Assembly (NCBI GenBank): GCA_020831525.1
Contig: JAFIGH010000036.1
Span: forward strand, 1 to 44,936
Source of the DNA: Opitutales bacterium
Lineage (GTDB): Bacteria; Verrucomicrobiota; Verrucomicrobiia; Opitutales; Oceanipulchritudinaceae
Direction: 5' to 3'
DNA length: 44,936 nucleotides
Of the stretch, positions 1 to 9,065 are shown piece by piece. Within the stretch, counting starts at the first letter, position 1. The number at the start of each line of letters is the position of its first letter. Under the pieces are notes generated by a model, which was not told the origin of the DNA, did no database searches, and saw nothing but the letters and a program-made list of their open reading frames with translations. Both the position numbers and the translations under genes were made by a program.

Positions 1-52
<52 letters not shown>

Positions 53-95
53 ACGGCAGGACCGCCCAAGCCCCATGTCCCGCAGCGTCCAACCG

Positions 96-345
96 CAATG
101 GCGCGGTTAAGTCCGGCATCGTGCGGTGGAAGCCCGCCATGGAGTGCCTTTCGACAGGCTCAAGGCCTGAGCATCGCCGAAGGGCGGTGATTCTTCACCG
201 CCTTTGCCGTGCAACGACGCCGCCCGACCGCAAAGGCGGCGGTCCCCGCCGCACCAAAGCGCTCCGCGCGGGTTCTCCGGATGATGCGGAGTCGTTTTGA
301 AACGACCGGATTTCTTCGAGCACCCGGATTATCCGAGCGCCATTG
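96..345 (+). mobile_element. MITE-like element, copy 1
   Basis: The element starts with CAATGGCGC and ends with GCGCCATTG, a perfect 9 bp terminal inverted repeat. Its body is a near-identical inverted copy of 2378-2585, with the longest matching stretch at about 184-316. It contains strong internal palindromes, for example GCGGTGA/TCACCGC near 184-200, and no convincing ORF. It lies 9 bp downstream of the stop codon of the minus-strand CNNM gene. It is about 40 bp longer than copy 2 because of an extra palindrome at 147-184. Non-coding, short, terminally repeated and present twice fits a MITE or large REP-type element; no clear target duplication is visible at this copy. Confidence 0.7.
147..184. 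repeat. Small palindrome nested in MITE copy 1
   Basis: This 38-base segment is absent from copy 2, where the flanking sequence joins directly. It is itself palindromic: an inner GCTCA-aggcc-TGAGC stem with outer CCTTTCG and CGAAGGG arms. It looks like a small REP-type palindrome that inserted into the larger element. Confidence 0.5.
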
Positions 346-354
346 GCGTCAGGC

Positions 355-1380
355 CTACATTGCAAGGGCCGGGGGCCGGGCGATTCCGCGAAGGAGGCGA
401 CCGAGGATATCCGTACCGGTGACGACGCGGGGATTCGCCGACCAGAGCAGGATGACGTCGTCCTCCACGATGTCGTCGCCGCCGTTTTGTCCCGCCCGCG
501 CGCAGTAGCGTGGAATGAGGTCGCCGAGGCGGGTTTTGGGGTCGCGTGCGACGATGGGCCGGTGGCAGTGCCGGTGGGGCTGGAACTGCTCGGGAGCAAA
601 GAGCGCCTCGCGCAGAAACCCCGCTGTTTGCAGGACAAGCCGCGGTTCGCCCGATTCGTCTACGATTACCACCCAGCTCTTGCCGGGGCGGCTGATCCGG
701 CGCAGAAACGGATCTTCCGGGCTCGGCGCGACCTCCGGAAAACGCGGGCGCGGCCCCTCGAACTCCAGCGGGATCACGCTCTCCGGATCGACGGGTTCGC
801 CTTCGTCGTCCATCGGCACGTCGTCGAGTTCGAGGAAGTTCAGGGCACCCTGGCCTTCCACCCGTGCGATGTCGCTGCCTTCGGCCTCCATGTGCAACTC
901 GATGACCCGGCGCAGATCGCGCTCGCGGTAGAACCGGATCTCTTCGCCGCCGAGCCACTGGTCGAGCACCCACGCCGTGGGCCGCGCGACGGGGTAAAGC
1001 ACCGCTTGGTAGACCCGCAGCACAGGCGCGAGAAGCGCCGCCATGCGAAGTGCGTTACGGGTAAAATACGACTGCGGCAGAATCTCCGCAAAGATCGTGA
1101 TGACCACCGTGGAGAAGAGAAACGCCGCCACCCCGCCCATGACCGACCCCGAGAGGAGGGCGAGGAGCACGTTCACCCCCACATTGCCCCACAGGATGGT
1201 GACCAGCGCGAAGTTGGCGTCCTTGCGCAGCTCGCGCACGCGCTTCGCTCCCGCGTTGCCCTTCTTCGCTTCCACCTCCAGTTCCAGCTTGCCCACCGAA
1301 AAGAGCCCGAGGTTCAGCCCCGAGAGCATGCCCGACTGCGTCAGGCACACAAAAATCCCCGCCCATGTCAGTAAAGTCAT
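355..1380 (-). CDS. CNNM/DUF21-domain membrane protein (CorC/HlyC family)
   Basis: A 341-residue integral membrane protein. The N-terminal part (residues 1 to about 150) is a DUF21/CNNM transmembrane domain with several hydrophobic segments, the typical small-residue and asparagine pattern (TILWGNVGVNVLLA) and the FAEILPQSYF stretch that matches the family's conserved GEIxPK region. The C-terminal part, with GKSWVVIVDESGEPR and LGDLIPRY, resembles the CBS-pair region of CorC-type proteins but is degenerate. Family members are linked to Mg2+ or Co2+ export or tolerance; the substrate cannot be told here. The ATG at 1380 is chosen because it begins the first membrane segment; upstream in-frame sequence is arginine-rich and not family-like. 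MITE copy 1 lies just beyond its stop. Confidence 0.75.
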   Translation of the reverse strand: MTLLTWAGIFVCLTQSGMLSGLNLGLFSVGKLELEVEAKKGNAGAKRVRELRKDANFALVTILWGNVGVNVLLALLSGSVMGGVAAFLFSTVVITIFAEILPQSYFTRNALRMAALLAPVLRVYQAVLYPVARPTAWVLDQWLGGEEIRFYRERDLRRVIELHMEAEGSDIARVEGQGALNFLELDDVPMDDEGEPVDPESVIPLEFEGPRPRFPEVAPSPEDPFLRRISRPGKSWVVIVDESGEPRLVLQTAGFLREALFAPEQFQPHRHCHRPIVARDPKTRLGDLIPRYCARAGQNGGDDIVEDDVILLWSANPRVVTGTDILGRLLRGIARPPALAM

Positions 1381-1597
1381 GGGCGCAACATGAGGAAGCG
1401 GCGGGATTCCGTCAGCTTCAATCGGCCAACGCACTTGTTCCGCACGGACCTCCGGCGAAACACGCCGCCAACGGAGCCGATACGTAGCGCGAAGCATAGC
1501 GATGCGGGTCCGGACCGAAACAAGGTATCCCGATTTTCGACGGCAAAGGATCGACTTCGCTTGGCGCATCGGTTGCCTCTCTTTCAGGAGAGTACAG

Positions 1598-2140
1598 ATG
1601 CCGGACGTTGTCGTTACAGTGATCGCTTACCTTGGGACGGTTCTGGCGGTGTGGATTTTCACGCGTCGGAATCCACGGCTCGGTCCGCTTTGGAAGCGTC
1701 CGTTTGGTATCCTTCTCCGCACAGCAATTGTTTTTCTTCTGACTCATGGCGTCTTTGTCGGTCTCGGCGTTTCGACAGGAAGAGGTTTTTTGCTGATTCT
1801 CCTTGGAACGTATGCGTCGATGACGACGATGTTGTTCATATTTCCGATGGCGGCTGCATGGATCGCCTATGAGTGGATCTTCTGGTTTCCGACAGACGGT
1901 GAAGAGGATCCGGACCCGACCGAGGTTTTGTTTCAACCACGGAAAGTCCCCGAAATCGTTGGAAAGGAGGGGGAGGCTGTGGAGGAGTTGAAACCCACGG
2001 GCCGTGTTCGGATAGACGGCAAGGTTTATACAGCTGTATCTAACAACGGTTGGGTGGATCGCGGCGAGAGGGTGGTTGTGGAACGGTCCGACGGATACGG
2101 GCTCACCGTGACGAAACGGATTGGCCGCAACGGCGGATAA
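1598..2140 (+). CDS. NfeD-like membrane protein with C-terminal OB fold
   Basis: A 180-residue protein with three or four hydrophobic segments in the first 110 residues, then a charged linker and a C-terminal domain (about 130-180) reading LKPTGRVRIDGKVYTAVS, WVDRGERVVV and GYGLTVTKR. This is the typical NfeD C-terminal OB-fold pattern. NfeD proteins usually work with stomatin/flotillin-type membrane proteins in membrane quality control, but no partner lies nearby. The start is well supported: CAGGAGAG lies 6-12 bases before the ATG. The gene is divergent from the CNNM gene, with a 217 bp gap in which no clear promoter was found. Its base composition is less GC-rich than the neighbours, which may indicate recent acquisition. 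Confidence 0.65.
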   Translation: MPDVVVTVIAYLGTVLAVWIFTRRNPRLGPLWKRPFGILLRTAIVFLLTHGVFVGLGVSTGRGFLLILLGTYASMTTMLFIFPMAAAWIAYEWIFWFPTDGEEDPDPTEVLFQPRKVPEIVGKEGEAVEELKPTGRVRIDGKVYTAVSNNGWVDRGERVVVERSDGYGLTVTKRIGRNGG

Positions 2141-2191
2141 GCCGCGTGCACGCGGGCCGCGATGCTCACCGAACGAGCCCGGCCACTGTAG

Positions 2192-2214
2192 CCGACTGCC
2201 ATCCTGGCGGTCGG
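2192..2214 (+). terminator. Hairpin downstream of the NfeD-like gene
   Basis: A 9 bp stem (2192-2200 with 2206-2214, one G-T pair) closes a 5-base loop 52 bases after the stop codon. No T tract follows, so intrinsic termination is doubtful. It may act as an RNA 3'-end stabiliser or be part of another palindrome. Confidence 0.3.
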
Positions 2215-2293
2215 TCGTACGCGCTTGAAGGCCCGAGGCCTTTCGATTCCTCGCCTAAACCGAGCACCATTCCATTCTCATTGTGGGCAAAAC

Positions 2294-2377
2294 TCACCCC
2301 TCGCTCAGCTTCCGAATGAGTGCTTCGCGTCGGGCGTCTTGTTCGAGAGCGTCGAGCGATGCATCCATGAGAAAGTT
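2294..2377 (-). pseudogene. Severed C-terminus of the small membrane protein gene
   Basis: Directly beyond the MITE end the minus strand encodes FLMDASLDALEQDARREA and, after a few more residues, SEG and TGA at 2294-2296. It has no ribosome-binding site of its own. If the MITE (2378-2585) and one AA duplication are removed, the upstream gene reads LDN and then continues in frame into this stretch. I therefore infer it is the original C-terminus of the gene now ending at 2573. A free-standing 24-residue peptide starting at the ATG at 2368 is possible but less likely. Confidence 0.55.
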
Positions 2378-2585
2378 CAATGGCGCACGGATAAGCCGGA
2401 GACTCGACAAAATCCGGTCGTTTCAAATCGACTCCGCATCGTTCTAAGAACCAGCGCGGAGCGCCTTGCGGCAGGGACCGCCGCCTTTGCGGTCGGGCGG
2501 CGTCGTTGCGCGGCAAAGGCGGTGAAGAATCACCGCACACTCCATGGCGGGCTTCGCCCGCACGATTCAGGGCTAACCGCCATTG
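2378..2585 (-). mobile_element. MITE-like element, copy 2 (inverted)
   Basis: This is an inverted copy of the element at 96-345. On the minus strand it begins CAATGGCG and ends GCGCCATTG. It lacks the 38-base palindrome nested in copy 1. The minus strand reads AA on both sides of the element, compatible with a 2 bp target duplication. It supplies the last codons (NGG) and the TAG stop of the minus-strand gene at 2573. Confidence 0.7.
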
Positions 2586-2920
2586 TTGTCCAGGATCACG
2601 AAGCGGGGAACAAGCGCTTCCCAATACGGTTCCGGCGAGTACTCCCAATCTGTCGCGCGCTCACGGTATTCCGCTTCTCGCACTGGAGTTTCCGAGTGGT
2701 CGAAATCCTGTAGATCGGCCATCAACTGGTTCGGGATGCGAAAGCCGTCGGCAAACTCCAGCAAGAGATTATACCCTTCGGCCGCATCGGCGGATGCTCT
2801 GCTGTAGTGGCTGGGGTCCGGCGAAAGGACATATTCTCTCTCGTCGATCATTGGGAAGATGATCATTCCTGTGACGGCTATGCCGAAAACACAGGCAGCA
2901 GCGTATATCCAGCGGATCAT
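2573..2920 (-). CDS. Small single-pass membrane protein, 3' end altered by a MITE
   Basis: A 115-residue protein of unknown function. Residues 1 to about 27 (MIRWIYAAACVFGIAVTGM) form a membrane anchor or uncleaved signal; the rest is acidic and soluble, rich in Asp, Glu and aromatic residues. The ATG at 2920 is preferred because AAGGGG sits 9 bases upstream. An alternative ATG at 2938 overlaps the glycosylase stop as ATGA, so the two genes are probably co-transcribed and translationally coupled. The final residues and stop come from the MITE end, and the original C-terminus appears to survive at 2294-2377. No family is recognised. Confidence 0.6.
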   Translation of the reverse strand: MIRWIYAAACVFGIAVTGMIIFPMIDEREYVLSPDPSHYSRASADAAEGYNLLLEFADGFRIPNQLMADLQDFDHSETPVREAEYRERATDWEYSPEPYWEALVPRFVILDNNGG

Positions 2921-2934
2921 GGCAGGCAGCCCCT

Positions 2935-3690
2935 TCATGCCCACAGGCCGAGGTCCTGCATCTGGCGCAGGGGACGCTCCGGCCACTCGCGGTTGGCGAC
3001 GGGACTGGCGGGGCTGGGGTGGAGGAGGGTGCCGATGCGGACGTCGAGACCGCGGGATTCGGCGACGCGTGCGGCGCAGCGACTGGCGAAGGCCCCTACA
3101 CCTATGACCCACGTGGGACGGAGGGCGGCGGCGAGATTGGCGAGGTGGCGGTCACAGGCGGCTTCGAGGGGGGCGCGTTCCGCGGCCGGAAGCTTGTCGG
3201 GTGTGATGTTCGCGCCCGTTTCGGCCATAAAGACGAGGGGACAGTAGTTGGCGACAAAGTGGTCGGCAAAAAAGGCATCCGCCGTGCCGAAGCGGGCTGC
3301 GAAGAGCCCCCAGAGGCGTCGCCCGCTCACTTCGGAGCGTTTGCAGGCGAAGCCCTCGATCGGGCGTTTGGGGTGTTCGCGGGCGGGCTTGCCGATTTCC
3401 GAGTCGATGCCCATCCAGTCGCGCACGGCGGGTATCTCACCGAAGGGCACGCCTGTCTGCGCCATGCCCCACGGCCCGGGATTCATGCCGAGGAAGACGA
3501 TGCGCTTCGGTGTCGCGCCGTAGGTGCGGATGTAAGCGCGGTGGGCGGGCCATGCGTAGCGCAGCGGGTTGTAGACGGTGTGCACGGGGGCACCGAAGCG
3601 GCAGGCGTCGACGGCGTCGGCAAGCTCTTCGGCGGCAGTGACGAGCTTTTGCGCCACCGGGGGGATGTTTTCGTCAGAAGGCGGTTTCAT
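2935..3690 (-). CDS. SMUG1-type uracil-DNA glycosylase
   Basis: A 251-residue base-excision repair enzyme that should remove uracil, and possibly oxidised pyrimidines such as hydroxymethyluracil, from DNA. The first catalytic motif is at residues 68-84 (GMNPGPWGM, then TGVPFG), with the Asn and Gly-Pro pattern of SMUG1. The second is LLHPSPASPVAN with His224, matching the HPSP loop of the family. VIGVGAFA marks the central strand. SMUG1 is mainly animal, with scattered bacterial members, Opitutae among them. The gene overlaps the small membrane protein start (ATGA) at its 3' end. The ATG at 3690 lacks a clear Shine-Dalgarno. Confidence 0.85.
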   Translation of the reverse strand: MKPPSDENIPPVAQKLVTAAEELADAVDACRFGAPVHTVYNPLRYAWPAHRAYIRTYGATPKRIVFLGMNPGPWGMAQTGVPFGEIPAVRDWMGIDSEIGKPAREHPKRPIEGFACKRSEVSGRRLWGLFAARFGTADAFFADHFVANYCPLVFMAETGANITPDKLPAAERAPLEAACDRHLANLAAALRPTWVIGVGAFASRCAARVAESRGLDVRIGTLLHPSPASPVANREWPERPLRQMQDLGLWA

Positions 3691-3866
3691 GAGTGGAGGG
3701 CGGTTTTCGCATTTGCGCTGAACGGGAGGGAGCGTGCATGGTCCAAGGCTTCAGGCAAGCGCCGGGCGGGATGGAATGTGTGCCGTTCCGTTTTTCGCCG
3801 GGTGCCGGAACCGCCGGTCCATCGGAATTGAACAAAATCTATGGCTAGAAAAGCGAGGTCGACAGA

Positions 3867-5138
3867 GTGATCCGGACCCGCCGCATGCACGCGCCGCGGC
3901 AGCTGGACAGCACCCGCCTGCTCGACACAACGCGCCGGATCATTGACCGCACCCGGTCGGGCCGGACGGACTGGGTGGGGCCGGTGTGTATGCTTTTGCT
4001 GGCGGTGACGGGCGTGTTTTTTATCTACTCCTCGCAGGCGTATGCGGCGAGTTCATTTTGGTCGCGCCAGCTGGTTTGGATGGTCCTCGGGGGGGCGGTG
4101 TATGTTGTCCTCTCCCGCATTGACTACAAGATCTACCTCGAAAATGCCTTCTGGTGCTACCTTGGCGCGCTCGTGCTCTTGATGGCGGTGCTGGCGTTTG
4201 GCGACGTGCGGGAAGGGGCGCGGCGCTGGCTGAACTTTGGATTCTTCAGCTTCCAGCCCTCGGAGGCGGCGAAAATCGGCACGTTGATCATGATCGCGAG
4301 CATTCTCGCACGCTCCGAACTGCGCAACTTGCGGGAGTCGGTATGGGTGTTGCTTAAGGTAATGGGTATCACGGCCTTGCCAATATTCTTGATTTTGCTC
4401 CAACCGGACCTAGGGTCTTCCCTAATCATCCCTCCTATGGTCCTTGCCCTATTATACGTTTCCAAGCTCTCCGAGCGCTTTTTTTACGCGTTTTTCGGGG
4501 TGGTGGTGCTGCTTGGGACGGTGCTCACGGTCGATCTCTACCGATACGCGGCCTTTCTGGAGGCGAACCAGCTTACGGCGCTGGAGGCGCGCAACCTCTA
4601 CCAAAAGGAGTCGTGGGTCCCCGGACTGCGCGACTACCAGCGCGAGCGTATCATGACCTTCATTGCGCCGGAGGTGGTGGATCCGCGCGGGACGGGTTCG
4701 GCGTGGAACGCCATCCAGGCGCAGCAGGCGGTGGGCACGGGCGGATTCTGGGGCAAAGGCTGGGGGGAGGGTTTGCAGGCGCGGCTGGGCTACCTGCCCC
4801 GGTCGGTCGCCCACAATGATTTCATCTTCGCCGTCGTGGCGGAGGAAAAAGGTTTTCTCGGCGGAATGCTCGTGATCGGGCTATACGCGGTTCTACTCGG
4901 CAACGGGGTTCGGATTGCCGGAATCGCGCGCGACCGTTTTGGTGTGCTTCTGTGTATAGGCGTGACGATGGTCTTCCTCGTCCACGTCTTCATCAATATC
5001 GGCATGACCATCGGGATCGCACCCATCACGGGTTTGCCTCTGCCGTTTGTCAGTTACGGAGGCTCCTTCATTTTGAGCTGCTGTATTCTTCAGGGCATTG
5101 TCCAAAGCGTTCACCGACACCGGAGGGAGTTTCAATGA
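3867..5138 (+). CDS. rodA: RodA, SEDS-family peptidoglycan glycosyltransferase
   Basis: A 423-residue polytopic inner-membrane protein that polymerises glycan strands from lipid II during cell elongation, with a class B PBP and MreBCD. Visible SEDS signatures are GARRWLNFGFFSFQPSEAAK, QPDLGSS, the WNAIQAQQAVGTGG stretch, and GLPLPFVSYGGS near the C-terminus; about ten hydrophobic segments are present. The GTG start at 3867 is preferred because a GAGG lies 8 bases upstream; an in-frame ATG is at 3885. Residues 1-33 are a basic cytoplasmic tail. The stop is immediately followed by the RNase G reading frame, the usual rodA-rng order, though mreBCD and the PBP gene are not in this window. Confidence 0.92.
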   Translation: MIRTRRMHAPRQLDSTRLLDTTRRIIDRTRSGRTDWVGPVCMLLLAVTGVFFIYSSQAYAASSFWSRQLVWMVLGGAVYVVLSRIDYKIYLENAFWCYLGALVLLMAVLAFGDVREGARRWLNFGFFSFQPSEAAKIGTLIMIASILARSELRNLRESVWVLLKVMGITALPIFLILLQPDLGSSLIIPPMVLALLYVSKLSERFFYAFFGVVVLLGTVLTVDLYRYAAFLEANQLTALEARNLYQKESWVPGLRDYQRERIMTFIAPEVVDPRGTGSAWNAIQAQQAVGTGGFWGKGWGEGLQARLGYLPRSVAHNDFIFAVVAEEKGFLGGMLVIGLYAVLLGNGVRIAGIARDRFGVLLCIGVTMVFLVHVFINIGMTIGIAPITGLPLPFVSYGGSFILSCCILQGIVQSVHRHRREFQ

Positions 5139-6998
<1,860 letters not shown>

Positions 6999-7021
6999 CG
7001 GCAGTGGCGGGCACGATAACC

Positions 7022-7684
7022 ATGGACCCCGGGGACCTTCTCCGCCGCCGCCACATCCTCTGGGACTGGAACGGCACCCTCCTCGACGACGCATGGCTGT
7101 GCGTCGAGGTGGTCAACGGCATCCTCCGGCCCCTCGGACTGCCTGCCGTCACGCTGGAGAGCTACCGCGAGCACTTCGATTTTCCCGTCGTGCGCTACTA
7201 CGAGCGTATCGGCCTGCCGACCGATCCGGAACAGTTCGACGCCATTTCGCATCGTTTCATCGCGGGCTACCACGAGCGTTTCGGCGAGTGCTCCCTGCGC
7301 GGCGGGGCGGAAGAGGCGCTGCGCGCCCTGCACGGACGCGGCACCGCCATGTCCGTCCTCAGCGCCAGCCGCCAGGACCTGCTGGAACTGGCCGTCGGGC
7401 GCTTCGGCATCGCGCGGTACTTCGCCTCGCTCAACGGCATCGACACCATCCACGCCACCGGCAAGCTGGAGCGCGGGCGCCGTCTCGTGGAGACCCTTGG
7501 TGTGCCGCCCGCGGAGTGCGTCCTCGTCGGCGACACCGTCCACGACTTCGAGGTCGCCCACGCCCTCGGGCTCGACTGCATCCTCCTCGCCGACGGCCAC
7601 CACGGCCGCGTCCGCCTCGAAGCCACCGGCGCCCCCGTCATCGATTCCCTCGCCGACTTGGCCCGCGCCTTGCGCGCGGCATGA
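7022..7684 (+). CDS. HAD-superfamily hydrolase, phosphoglycolate phosphatase-like
   Basis: A 220-residue HAD subfamily IA protein. Motif I is WDWNGTLLDD: the nucleophile Asp is present, but the second Asp of the usual DxDGT is Asn. Motif II is MSVLSASRQD, the motif III lysine is in ATGKLERG, and motif IV is LVGDTVHDFEVA. A helical cap spans about residues 20-85. Many bacterial proteins with DWNGT are annotated as HAD hydrolases, so it is probably a small-molecule phosphatase, but the substitution of the acid/base residue leaves activity open. It starts 23 bases after rng, likely in the same transcript. Downstream it converges on the first PEP-CTERM gene. Confidence 0.8.
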   Translation: MDPGDLLRRRHILWDWNGTLLDDAWLCVEVVNGILRPLGLPAVTLESYREHFDFPVVRYYERIGLPTDPEQFDAISHRFIAGYHERFGECSLRGGAEEALRALHGRGTAMSVLSASRQDLLELAVGRFGIARYFASLNGIDTIHATGKLERGRRLVETLGVPPAECVLVGDTVHDFEVAHALGLDCILLADGHHGRVRLEATGAPVIDSLADLARALRAA

Positions 7685-7714
7685 GGCCGCCGGGTGCAGC
7701 GGGCGGTTGGACGG

Positions 7715-7798
7715 CGTAGGCTGACGCTTCAGCGAGGCAGGATGCGGATGGAAGGTGCGGTCGGTTCCGGCGCACGCTCGCTGAAGCTTCACGCTACG
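7715..7798 (+). repeat. REP-like 84 bp imperfect palindrome, copy A
   Basis: The left arm CGTAGGCTGACGCTTCAGCG and right arm CGCTGAAGCTTCACGCTACG are near inverted repeats around a variable centre. The same structure recurs in the same orientation at 8882-8966. The element lies between converging genes and its right end overlaps the 3' end of the minus-strand gene at 7789, giving that gene its stop codon. Confidence 0.75.
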
Positions 7799-8619
7799 AC
7801 GGAGCGCGCGCGCCGGCGCAGACGCAGCAGCGCGAGGGCGGCTGCGGCGAGGGCGACGCCGGGACCGACGTATCGGCTCTCCGGGATCTGGTAGACGTAT
7901 TCGACCTCGATCCAGCTATCGTAGAATTGAGCGTCCGCCCACACATCGGCGCTCTCCACATTGTCCAAAAGGAAGTTGCCGGACAGGGGCACAAACATTC
8001 CGGGACGGAGCCCGACGATGCTTCCCGCGCCGACGAAGTCGTCGAGGTTGACGAGGTCGACCTCGTTGGCCGGATCGTAGACGGTGACGACTTCCTGATA
8101 CAACATACCGAATACGTCGCTGGTCTGGCTTTCACTATCATCCGAGGTAGCGTCCCTCTCAAGAAACAGATCGACGTTCACTTCGGCCTCAAAGAAAATG
8201 TCGAGGGATGTCCCGGGTGTCGGCGTGTAGTAGAGCCCGGCAAAGAACGGGTGGGTGAATGTGTCGAATCCCGCCGAGTGAGGTTCGGTTTCGTCCATGA
8301 CATTCCACGCCTGCAACTCCGCACTGACCTCCAACCGTACATTGACGGAGATGTTGATTTTTTCAAGGATCCCGAAAGATGGATCGAACTTTGGTATAGG
8401 ATCCTCAACGCTTCCCTCGAAGAACGACCAGCCCGGAACAACAGCGTGGTCGGATGAGTAGGCCTCGCTCGCCTCGACTTCGATCAGGTCCGAGTAGTGG
8501 GTAAGCGATTGTATTTGCGCGGTGAGGGCGGAGGGCAGAAGACACAGGACGGCGGACCAAAGGATCCGGTTCACGGTGTTGTGCTGCGGGAGGGCGGACA
8601 GGTTTGCAGGCAGGTGCAT
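7789..8619 (-). CDS. Secreted protein with PEP-CTERM-like sorting tail
   Basis: A 276-residue exported protein of unknown function. The N-terminus has a signal peptide (ILWSAVLCLLPSALTAQ) ending near residue 36 if the ATG at 8619 is used; a GTG at 8574 would give a more compact signal. The body is acidic and beta-rich. The C-terminus reads QIPESRYVGPG, a hydrophobic helix (VALAAAALALL) and RLRRRARS, the three-part PEP-CTERM layout recognised by exosortases. The last residues (VVA) and the TGA stop fall inside REP-like copy A. The likely fate is anchoring or processing at the cell envelope; no exosortase is encoded in the window. Confidence 0.7.
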   Translation of the reverse strand: MHLPANLSALPQHNTVNRILWSAVLCLLPSALTAQIQSLTHYSDLIEVEASEAYSSDHAVVPGWSFFEGSVEDPIPKFDPSFGILEKINISVNVRLEVSAELQAWNVMDETEPHSAGFDTFTHPFFAGLYYTPTPGTSLDIFFEAEVNVDLFLERDATSDDSESQTSDVFGMLYQEVVTVYDPANEVDLVNLDDFVGAGSIVGLRPGMFVPLSGNFLLDNVESADVWADAQFYDSWIEVEYVYQIPESRYVGPGVALAAAALALLRLRRRARSVVA

Positions 8620-8881
8620 TGGATGGAAGGGAAGACAGACGGCATCTTCGCCCCGAGGACGCCGGGTCAACGGTAACAAGCGTGGATGCGATGCGAGTAT
8701 ACTCGGTTACCGGAAATTCCGCCATACGTAAATACGCGTAGGCCGGTAGCGGTTTTTTGAGGATTACGGCGAGGGGGCAATCATCCACGGTTGGTCTGTC
8801 GCGATACCCATTGTTCGCCGGAGTCCAAAGCGGCGTCCGCAGGTTGACCGCGCCACGGCTGCGGCGGGGTCCGGTTGCAGG

Positions 8882-8966
8882 CGTAGGCTGAAGCTTTAGC
8901 GAGGCATGGACGCGGTTGGAAAGGGCGGGCATTCACTGCGCTCGCTCGCTGAAGCTTCACGCTACG
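8882..8966 (+). repeat. REP-like 85 bp imperfect palindrome, copy B
   Basis: This is a direct repeat of 7715-7798. The arms are CGTAGGCTGAAGCTTTAGCG and CGCTGAAGCTTCACGCTACG, which pair at 17 of 20 positions. The centre differs from copy A. It lies in the 446 bp stretch (8620-9065) between two minus-strand PEP-CTERM genes, where nothing else but a terminator was seen. Confidence 0.75.
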
Positions 8967-9009
8967 ACGGCACCGGTCGGCGTCGACTGCAGTGAGGCAC
9001 CGACACACG

Positions 9010-9038
9010 AAAAAGGGGCGACCGATTGGCCGCCCCTT
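9010..9038 (-). terminator. Intrinsic terminator of the second PEP-CTERM gene
   Basis: AAGGGGCG (9013-9020) pairs perfectly with CGCCCCTT (9031-9038). On the minus strand the hairpin is followed by a T run (9014 down to 9010). It lies 28 bases beyond the stop of the gene at 9066, the expected place for a rho-independent terminator. Confidence 0.85.
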
Positions 9039-9065
9039 GAAAAAAGCTGCTTTCTCCGCCTGCCC

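Noticed and set aside
2141-2293. tRNA or small RNA gene after the NfeD-like gene
   Set aside because: A hairpin is present but no cloverleaf, CCA end or T-loop signature could be found.
2166-2648. A 160-codon minus-strand frame across the MITE
   Set aside because: It reads through the MITE and the remnant in a different frame from the reconstructed gene; no conserved pattern.
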